From the NCBI GenBank assembly GCA_018818105.1, contig JAHISK010000002.1, positions 1-41,022 on the forward strand: DNA of 41,022 nt. The letters are read 5' to 3'. The translations under genes and the position numbers were made by a program. The first letter of the stretch is position 1. Each line of letters starts with the position of its first letter. Origin of the DNA: Candidatus Omnitrophota bacterium (GTDB taxonomy: Bacteria; Omnitrophota; Gorgyraeia; Duberdicusellales; 4484-171). The notes under the pieces are model-generated. The model was not told the origin of the DNA, made no database searches, and worked only from the letters and a program-made list of their open reading frames with translations. This document shows, piece by piece, positions 34,977 through 41,022 of this stretch.

Positions 34977-35096
34977 CAGAAGTAAGAAGTAAGAAGTAAG
35001 AAGTAAGGATTAAGAGGGAAACGAAGAGAAAGGAATTTTTATAGAAGATTCGGAATCTATATTTTTTCTTAATCCTTACCACTTATTTCTATAATA
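34977..35096. repeat. Heptad hairpin element H16 (AAGAAGT words) upstream of tRNA-Met
   Basis: CAGAAGT AAGAAGT AAGAAGT AAGAAGT AAGGATT AAGAGGG; apex AGATTCGGAATCT; right TTAATCC TTACCAC TTATTTC TATAATA. Confidence 0.9.
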
Positions 35097-35108
35097 GTAA
35101 TAAAAATA

Positions 35109-35185
35109 GGCGGCGTAGCTCAGGCTGGTAGAGCAAACGGCTCATACCCGTTTTGTCGGTGGTTCAAGTCCACTCGCCGCCACCA
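35109..35185 (+). tRNA. tRNA-Met(CAT) (elongator-type; tRNA-Ile2 not excluded), CCA encoded
   Basis: GGCGGCG/CGCCGCC acceptor; AACGG-CTCATAC-CCGTT anticodon arm; ACCA 3' end. Confidence 0.93.
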
Positions 35186-35193
35186 TATTAAAC

Positions 35194-35361
35194 CTACCAA
35201 GCTATATCAACATAAACCAAAGCATATGGGTAAATAGGCAGCTTCATCCATTCTTTATATCTTTTTCTGTAATAAAAATTAAAGTAAATATCATCTTTAA
35301 GACTTATATATTTTGGAGTATAATGAAAAAATATGATTTGTTGATTTTGTGAAATGATGCC
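35194..35361 (-). pseudogene. C-terminal protein-coding remnant, family not recognised
   Basis: 55 codons open: GIISQNQQIIFFHYTPKYISLKDDIYFNFYYRKRYKEWMKLPIYPYALVYVDIAW*; protein-like composition, no good start codon. Confidence 0.5.
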
Positions 35362-35434
35362 TTAGATATTATTACTAGGGAATTTAAGTTAATTTTTGTC
35401 GAATGATTTCTTTGTCATTATTAGGAGGGAAGAT

Positions 35435-35704
35435 ATGAAAATCGAAGTAAAGAAACCAACGCCCCAGGAGTTAGCTAATTTAGAGGTAAGTAGCTGGCCT
35501 ATTTGGGAGAAAGAAGAAAGTAGATTCGATTGGTATTACGATCAAAAAGAAGTGTGTTATTTTTTGGAGGGTGATGTTGAAGTCGAAACTCTTGACGGTG
35601 AAAAAGTAAAAATACAAAAGGGAGATTTAGCGGTTTTCCCAAAGGGGTTAGCGTGTAAATGGCATATAAAGGAAAGGGTCAAGAAGCATTATGATTTTGA
35701 GTAG
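35435..35704 (+). CDS. Cupin domain protein
   Basis: PIWEKEESRFDWYYDQKEVCYFLEGDVEVETLDGEKVKIQKGDLAVFPKGLACKWHI; SD AGGAGGG before ATG at 35435 (ORF track start is 35396). Confidence 0.88.
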   Translation: MKIEVKKPTPQELANLEVSSWPIWEKEESRFDWYYDQKEVCYFLEGDVEVETLDGEKVKIQKGDLAVFPKGLACKWHIKERVKKHYDFE

Positions 35705-35721
35705 GTTAGAGGAGGTAATGG

Positions 35722-36114
35722 ATGAATAAAAGGAAGGTTTTTATTGTTGAGGATGAAGATGAATCTTTTAAGATTCTTAAAAAGCTACTTGTTTCTTCTG
35801 GTTTCGAAGTTGATGGGGTCAGAGAATCTAAAGGGGTTATGGAAAAAATTAAATTTTTTAAGCCGGATATCATATTAATGGATTTGCTTATGCCCGGTTT
35901 AGGCGGGTTTGAAATGTGTCAGATGTTAAATGATGATAAAGATACTCAAGGTATACCTATAATTGTTATGTCCGCTTTGGGGGGAGGAGAAGAGTTGAAG
36001 AGGGCGTTCGCATTGGGGGCGGTAGATTATTTTACTAAACCGTATGATTTTAGGGAAGTAGAAAAAAAGATAAATAAGTTTATTGAATACAAAAAAACAA
36101 GTAGCGAAGAGTAG
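35722..36114 (+). CDS. Response regulator (receiver only)
   Basis: KVFIVEDEDESFKILKKLL; DIILMDLLMPGLGGFEM; IIVMSALGGGEELKRAFALGAVDYFTKPY. Confidence 0.92.
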   Translation: MNKRKVFIVEDEDESFKILKKLLVSSGFEVDGVRESKGVMEKIKFFKPDIILMDLLMPGLGGFEMCQMLNDDKDTQGIPIIVMSALGGGEELKRAFALGAVDYFTKPYDFREVEKKINKFIEYKKTSSEE

Positions 36115-36121
36115 TTTTTTT

Positions 36122-36149
36122 AGACATCCTGATAAGAATCAGGATGTCT
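36122..36149. repeat. Perfect 12-bp hairpin AGACATCCTGAT-AAGA-ATCAGGATGTCT
   Basis: Stem 36122-36133/36138-36149; T7 lies 5' rather than 3' on the + strand. Confidence 0.75.
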
Positions 36150-36202
36150 AATTAGATATAATTTTCTAGAATTATACCTGAAGATTATACCAGGGGATAA
36201 AA

Positions 36203-37762
36203 ATGAAAGAGAAAAGAAAAATTAAGCTAAGCCTATCGGTAAAAGTTATAGCCGCGATTATTTTGGTAGAGTTTTTAATTATGCTTATTCTTAGTAGGAT
36301 TCCTTTTTTCGAAAATGCTTCGCCTGTAATTGTCGCCGCGGTTGATGGGCTTTTTTTAGGATCGATTATAGTCTTTATTATTAAGCACGCGTTTTATCCT
36401 TTGCGGAATATGATTAGGGTAATGGAAGAAATAGGTCAAGGAAAGATTACATCAAGGTTAAATGTTAGCAGCAGCGATGAAATGGGGTTGATTTCTAAGC
36501 AAATAAATAATATGGCTGATGGGTTACAGTCCTATTATAATCAGGTAAAGAAATCCGAGTCATTTCTTCGCGCTATTACTGACGGAGTGGATTATGAAAT
36601 CATGTTGATTGATAAGGATTATAAAATCTTATGGGCGAATAAAAAAGTGATGCGGTTGACCAATGAAGATAAAAAAAATGTTATAGGGAATTATTGTTAT
36701 CGAGTGACCCATGGATTAAAGTATCCATGCACAGCGCCTAAAGATATTTGCCCTATTCGGGAAGTTTTGAAAAACAAGAAATCTGTTACTGTTTTGCATG
36801 ATCATTTTCATGGGGGAACAAACCCGCTTAATTTTGAAATTACATTATATCCGTTGTTTAATGAAGCGGGCGAGGTTGAACGGTTTATTCATATTGGTAA
36901 AGATGTTACCGAAAAGACGCGGATGGTGGAGGAATTAAAAAAAGCAAAGCAAAGGTTAGAGCGGTATAGTGCTACATTGGAAGAGTTAGTTGAAAAAAGG
37001 ACTAAAAATTTAAAAGAAGCCAACGAAGAGTTGAAACTAAAAGAAGCTCAGCTTATTCAAAGCGAAAAAATGGCCGCGGTCGGGCAGCTAGCTAGCGGTG
37101 TGGCGCATGAGATTAATAATCCTTTAGCGGTAATTATGAATAACGCGGAGTTAATTCAAAGACGAATAGAAAAAGATATGGTAGATATAGAAGAGGTAAA
37201 GATAATGATAAAGAGCATTAAAGCCGCGGTAATCAGGAGCAAAAAAATAACTCAATCTTTATTAGATTTCTCTCATGTCTCTTTGGAGGAGTTTAAACCG
37301 GTTTCTATAAATGATGTTATTAATAAAGTGCTTAGCCTGATAGAGCATGAAATGTCATTGGGAAATATGAATATTAAGAGAATCATTCAATCCGATTTAC
37401 CTAAAATTAAAGGTGATTTTCAATCTCTTCAGCAGGTATTTTTTAATCTCATTATTAACGCCAAATGGGCGATTCAGCAGAGATTTGGAAGAGAAGGCGG
37501 GGATATAACTATAGAGAGTCAATATAGACCCGGAGATGATTTTATTTTCGTTACGGTTTCTGATACCGGCAGTGGTATACCAAAGGATAATTTAAGTAGA
37601 ATATTTGAGGCTTTTTTTACCACGAAAAGCGTAGGGGCAGGAACCGGCTTGGGATTATCTATCGTTTATAATATTATTAAAAAGCATAAAGGAGAGATTT
37701 CCGTTGATAGCGAGATTGATAAAGGAACTATTTTTAAAATAGTTTTTCCTGTTGAGAAGTGA
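36203..37762 (+). CDS. Membrane sensor histidine kinase (HAMP, PAS, HisKA, HATPase)
   Basis: Two TMs; PLRNMIRVMEEIGQGKITSRLNVSSSDEMGLI HAMP; AAVGQLASGVAHEINNPLAVIMNNAELI; GAGTGLGLSIVYNIIKKHKGEI. Confidence 0.94.
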   Translation: MKEKRKIKLSLSVKVIAAIILVEFLIMLILSRIPFFENASPVIVAAVDGLFLGSIIVFIIKHAFYPLRNMIRVMEEIGQGKITSRLNVSSSDEMGLISKQINNMADGLQSYYNQVKKSESFLRAITDGVDYEIMLIDKDYKILWANKKVMRLTNEDKKNVIGNYCYRVTHGLKYPCTAPKDICPIREVLKNKKSVTVLHDHFHGGTNPLNFEITLYPLFNEAGEVERFIHIGKDVTEKTRMVEELKKAKQRLERYSATLEELVEKRTKNLKEANEELKLKEAQLIQSEKMAAVGQLASGVAHEINNPLAVIMNNAELIQRRIEKDMVDIEEVKIMIKSIKAAVIRSKKITQSLLDFSHVSLEEFKPVSINDVINKVLSLIEHEMSLGNMNIKRIIQSDLPKIKGDFQSLQQVFFNLIINAKWAIQQRFGREGGDITIESQYRPGDDFIFVTVSDTGSGIPKDNLSRIFEAFFTTKSVGAGTGLGLSIVYNIIKKHKGEISVDSEIDKGTIFKIVFPVEK

Positions 37763-37933
37763 TGGGTAAAAGGATTTACGTTGCCTGATCTAGTTATTTC
37801 TGTGGCGATATTGGTTTCTTTATTGTGTTTTAGTTTGGCAGGATTAATTTCCTGTTTTTTCTTAAATGAAGCCAGCCGTAATCTTTTGTTGAGTTTTATT
37901 CGTGGGAATGATAAAATACGGATAAGCTTTTAG
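37762..37933 (+). pseudogene. Frameshifted short prepilin-like ORF
   Basis: Removing one A from ATGGGTAAAAGG gives MGKGFTLPDLVISVAILVSLLCFSLAGLISCFFLNEASRNLLLSFIRGNDKIRISF*; similar to the pilins at 38591 and 39046. Confidence 0.7.
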
Positions 37934-38247
37934 TGAAATCTTTAAAAAAGAAAATGAAGAATTTAAAAGAGATACAAAAAATCTTAGCCGCGCATAAAGA
38001 GGAAATGCAAAAAAGGTATAATCTTAAAGAAATCGGTATTTTTGGTTCTTTCGCGAGGGGTGAACAAAACAAGACGAGTGATATAGATATTCTTGTAGAG
38101 TTTCAAGAAGTTCCGGATCTTTTGAGATTTATAGAATTAGAACGATACTTTGAGGACCTTTTGAAAATGAAGGTGGATCTTGTGAGAAAGTTTAGTGTGA
38201 GGTCGGAGTTAAAAGATATAATCTTGCGGGAGGTGGTGGAAGTATGA
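37933..38247 (+). CDS. MNT-type nucleotidyltransferase (MntA-like antitoxin)
   Basis: IGIFGSFARGEQNKTSDIDILVEF. Confidence 0.9.
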   Translation: MKSLKKKMKNLKEIQKILAAHKEEMQKRYNLKEIGIFGSFARGEQNKTSDIDILVEFQEVPDLLRFIELERYFEDLLKMKVDLVRKFSVRSELKDIILREVVEV

Positions 38248-38594
38248 GCAGGGATTATAAACTCTACGTCAAAGATATTTTTGATTGTATTGAAAAAATT
38301 GAGGGATTTATTAGAGGTATGAGTTTTGATGAATTTGTGAAAGATGATAAAACCAATAGTGCGGTGGTAAGAAAACTTGAAATTATTGGTGAAGCAGTCA
38401 AGAATATTCCTAATTCTATAAGTGAGAAGGACGAAGATATTCCCTGGAAAGATATGGCAAAAATGAGAGACAAAATTATTCACTTTTATTTTGGTGTAGA
38501 TTATGAAATCGTCTGGAAAGTTATAAAGAAAAGGCTGCCGGAGATCAAACTACGTATAGAACGAATTTTAGAAGATTTAGTAAGGGATGAATGA
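38244..38594 (+). CDS. HepT-like ribonuclease (DUF86)
   Basis: AVVRKLEIIGEAVKNIP; MAKMRDKIIHFYFGVDYEIVW with RX4HXY. Confidence 0.92.
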   Translation: MSRDYKLYVKDIFDCIEKIEGFIRGMSFDEFVKDDKTNSAVVRKLEIIGEAVKNIPNSISEKDEDIPWKDMAKMRDKIIHFYFGVDYEIVWKVIKKRLPEIKLRIERILEDLVRDE

Positions 38595-38998
38595 GAGAAG
38601 TGAAAAAAGGATTTACTCTTATTGAGTTGCTTATAGCAGTTGCGATTTTCGTGTTTGCTATGGCGGGTATATTACATATGTTTTTCGCCTGCGCGTTCCT
38701 CGATCAAACCAACCGTAACAAGAGTATTGCCACAATCCACGCCGAATTTGTAATGGAAGATATAATGAAATACATGGAGAATGGGGATATTCTTCCTCTT
38801 CAGGAAAACATTACTTTAGGGACGTGGAATTGGAATCATGAAAATATAGAAGCTAACTGTTCAACTGTTATAAATGATAGTGAAGAAATTGAAACCTCTT
38901 GTATAAACGCGACCAATCCTTTTAAGGTTTTTTATGTGAAAAATATAAAAAGTAATGCTGGTATAGCTAACTTTTGGGATAGTTTGACTTCTCATTAA
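38591..38998 (+). CDS. Type IV prepilin-like protein
   Basis: VKKGFTLIELLIAVAIFVFAMAGILHMFF. Confidence 0.9.
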   Translation: MREVKKGFTLIELLIAVAIFVFAMAGILHMFFACAFLDQTNRNKSIATIHAEFVMEDIMKYMENGDILPLQENITLGTWNWNHENIEANCSTVINDSEEIETSCINATNPFKVFYVKNIKSNAGIANFWDSLTSH

Positions 38999-39045
38999 TT
39001 AAAAGGTATTATTTAAGTGTAGGAGAATGAAAGGTTTATAAAATT

Positions 39046-39414
39046 ATGGGGGTTAGGAAAAATAATTTTTTTAAAGGGTTTACGTTGGTTGAATTGCTCA
39101 TAGCGGTTGTTATTTTGATTTCAGCTATTGGCGGGGCGTTGTTGTCTTTGACACATTGTATATTATTAAATGAAACTAACAGTAATTTAGCGGTGGCGGC
39201 AAATGACGCCCAGTTTGTTTTAGAACAGGTTAAAGAGTTAGCCTATGGTAATATTTCAAGTTATACGCCGCCGGTGTTTACGAACTTAAATAACGAGAAT
39301 GTGACTGTACAGCGGACGTATGACTCAGGGCTAGTGGAGGTAACAGTTAATGTTGAATGGGAACAAAGGCAAAGAACAATGTGGTTTAATTTGTCGACGC
39401 GAATTGCCGACTAA
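39046..39414 (+). CDS. Type IV prepilin-like protein
   Basis: FFKGFTLVELLIAVVILISAIGGALLSLTHC. Confidence 0.9.
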   Translation: MGVRKNNFFKGFTLVELLIAVVILISAIGGALLSLTHCILLNETNSNLAVAANDAQFVLEQVKELAYGNISSYTPPVFTNLNNENVTVQRTYDSGLVEVTVNVEWEQRQRTMWFNLSTRIAD

Positions 39415-39919
39415 AGCAGCGGCTTTCACGTTAGCAGAAGTATTAGTTGTTTCGTTCATTCTCATAATAATTATCGCGGCTATATCATCGTTGGTGAATA
39501 TTAGCCAGTTATCGCAGCCGATAAGCGTGAAAAAAATAGCCGTTGCTCATCAAGCTAGAAATGTTATGAACTGGATAAGTAAAGACGCGCGTCAGACAAG
39601 CGGGTATCAAATTAATAATAACGCGCCGACATCTGACTATATTAAGTTTCAGCTTTGTACGGGGCATAATGGCACGGATTTGCAATGGAATTCTGATTTT
39701 ATTGAGTACAGTTATGACTCTTCATCCGATATTATTGTGCGTAATGATACAGGAACGGGGCAATCGTGGCAGTTCTATGATATTATAGCTTCTCCCTTTG
39801 ATGTGAGCCGAGTTGATGAAGATATTTTAGGGGTTACTATTGCTGTTGAAAAAGCAGTGAGAGGAACTATAACGGTAGGGTACAATTTAACTATGGAGAT
39901 AAAATTAAGAAATGGGTAA
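39404..39919 (+). CDS. Prepilin-like (PilW/GspJ-like) protein, probable TTG start
   Basis: AAAFTLAEVLVVSFILIIIIAAISSLVNI; TTG at 39404 is in frame and overlaps the preceding stop (ORF track start 39350). Confidence 0.75.
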   Translation: MPTKAAAFTLAEVLVVSFILIIIIAAISSLVNISQLSQPISVKKIAVAHQARNVMNWISKDARQTSGYQINNNAPTSDYIKFQLCTGHNGTDLQWNSDFIEYSYDSSSDIIVRNDTGTGQSWQFYDIIASPFDVSRVDEDILGVTIAVEKAVRGTITVGYNLTMEIKLRNG

Positions 39920-40817
39920 AGCGGGGTTTATATTAGTTTGGGCGATGTTGCTTATGGTAGTTGTGGGTATACTGCTGGGCGGTTTTTTCTTGAATACTAT
40001 AAACGAAAACGCTTTAGTAAAAAGGCACGTAGCTTCTATAAGAGCTTTCTGGCTGGCTGAAGCGGGATTAGCTGAGGCACTTCATAATTTGCCGTCAAAT
40101 ATACCGGAGACTTCTTTGCCTTTGGGTAATATTAATTATGTGTATAATGCTACTACAGGAACCCCTTTTACAGTAGGTGTTTCGAATTATTATAATGTAG
40201 CCGCGACTGGTACTGTTACATTGCCTTCAGTTGGCTATTTAGGCGGCAGCGTAAAAAGAGATCTAGCCGTGGTTGTTAGAGCGACTCCGCCGGATTCAAG
40301 TAAATTTCAACACGCGATTCGAACAACTGTGGTTTTAGATATTAGCGGAAGTGTTGAGATAAATGGAGATACTGAAGATTCCGCGGCTTTAGATTTCCCT
40401 GATTTATTTAATAGTACAAAAGCAGAGATGGAAGCAATGGCTACGAATTCATATACAAACCCACCAAATAATATAGCTCCTGTTGCTGGTATAACTTGGA
40501 TTAATCTTACGGAAGGAAGTGAGTTGAAGATAAGCGATAATGGGTGGACCGGCAGTGGGATTTTAGTAGTGTCGGGAGGCGATGTTCATATAACTGGCGG
40601 CGAGTTTGATGGTATTTTGTATGTAGTGGGCGACTTATTTATTTCAGGTAACCCTACAATTGATGGGTCTGTTCTTGTTGAAAGCGATACTTCTTTGGTT
40701 GACGATATTGATGTTACTGGAAACCCTACCATAAATTTTGATACTACCGAAATTTCAACCGCTTTGTCTTCTTTAGGCTTTGCTTCTTCAGAGATTGTTT
40801 CTTGGAAAGAGCAGTAA
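39912..40817 (+). CDS. PilX-like pilus assembly protein
   Basis: GFILVWAMLLMVVVGILLGGFFLNTINENALVKRHVASIRAFWLAEAGLAEALHNLP. Confidence 0.75.
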   Translation: MGKAGFILVWAMLLMVVVGILLGGFFLNTINENALVKRHVASIRAFWLAEAGLAEALHNLPSNIPETSLPLGNINYVYNATTGTPFTVGVSNYYNVAATGTVTLPSVGYLGGSVKRDLAVVVRATPPDSSKFQHAIRTTVVLDISGSVEINGDTEDSAALDFPDLFNSTKAEMEAMATNSYTNPPNNIAPVAGITWINLTEGSELKISDNGWTGSGILVVSGGDVHITGGEFDGILYVVGDLFISGNPTIDGSVLVESDTSLVDDIDVTGNPTINFDTTEISTALSSLGFASSEIVSWKEQ

Positions 40818-40881
40818 TCGTCCTGTCGAGGAATGCTGCTAGCGGCTAGTTTTACCAATTTTATCTCCAGCCAAATATTTG

Positions 40882-40910
40882 TTGCCCAAACAGCCTTTTA
40901 TCTTTATAAT
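40882..40910 (+). promoter_or_regulatory. Promoter of the PAP2-like gene
   Basis: TTGCCC-N17-TATAAT, 10 bp before the ATG. Confidence 0.5.
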
Positions 40911-40920
40911 GGTAAGCAAT

Positions 40921-41022
40921 ATGGAAGGGTTTTGGATAGAACTATTAAAAAATAAAGTTCTTTGGACTGCTATTTTTTGCGCTGTTTTGGCGCAAGGTAT
41001 AAAAGTTATTTTAGGCCTAATA
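40921..41022 (+). CDS. Divergent PAP2 family protein (5' partial, runs off window)
   Basis: MEGFWIELLKNKVLWTAIFCAVLAQGIKVILGLI. Confidence 0.65.
   Translation, partial: MEGFWIELLKNKVLWTAIFCAVLAQGIKVILGLI

Overview
This AT-rich window looks like a core-genome segment of an uncultivated bacterium. An Omnitrophota-like origin is a guess from gene content and style, not tested. Most genes are on the + strand. In order they are: tRNA-Val; thrS; infC-rpmI-rplT; split trkA genes and trkH; an OB-fold membrane protein; pheS; pheT; a probable 6S RNA; rarA; a PAC2 protein; nnrE; UPF0280; tRNA-Leu (-); a minus-strand FIST / histidine kinase / RR-GGDEF module; cvpA; a NIF3-like gene; dnaG-rpoD; an MNT/HEPN pair; gatC-gatA-gatB; an S41 protease; tsaD; mgtC; a bactofilin fused to a helix-turn-helix (HTH) domain; an HTH-TM protein; larB; larC; tRNA-Met; cupin / RR / HK; a second MNT/HepT pair inside a type IV pilin cluster; and the 5' end of a divergent-PAP2 gene. 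The most striking non-genic signal is a family of about 15 elements built from degenerate words phased at exactly 7 nt ('heptads'). They are usually arranged as a left arm and a reverse-complement-like right arm, and they sit tightly between stop and start codons. The word differs from copy to copy (AAGTGGT, AACTCCG, ACAGAAG/GTCTATA, AACGAAG, ACAATAA/TATTGTC, AAATTCC, TAGTTCG) while the 7-nt phase and inverted layout persist. One array lies inside pheS, one encodes part of a signal peptide, and one pair of arms brackets a truncated S23/four-helix-bundle ORF. Other leads are the bactofilin-HTH plus membrane-HTH gene pair, a duplicated hairpin leader before infC and rplT, and an unexplained leader upstream of gatCAB.
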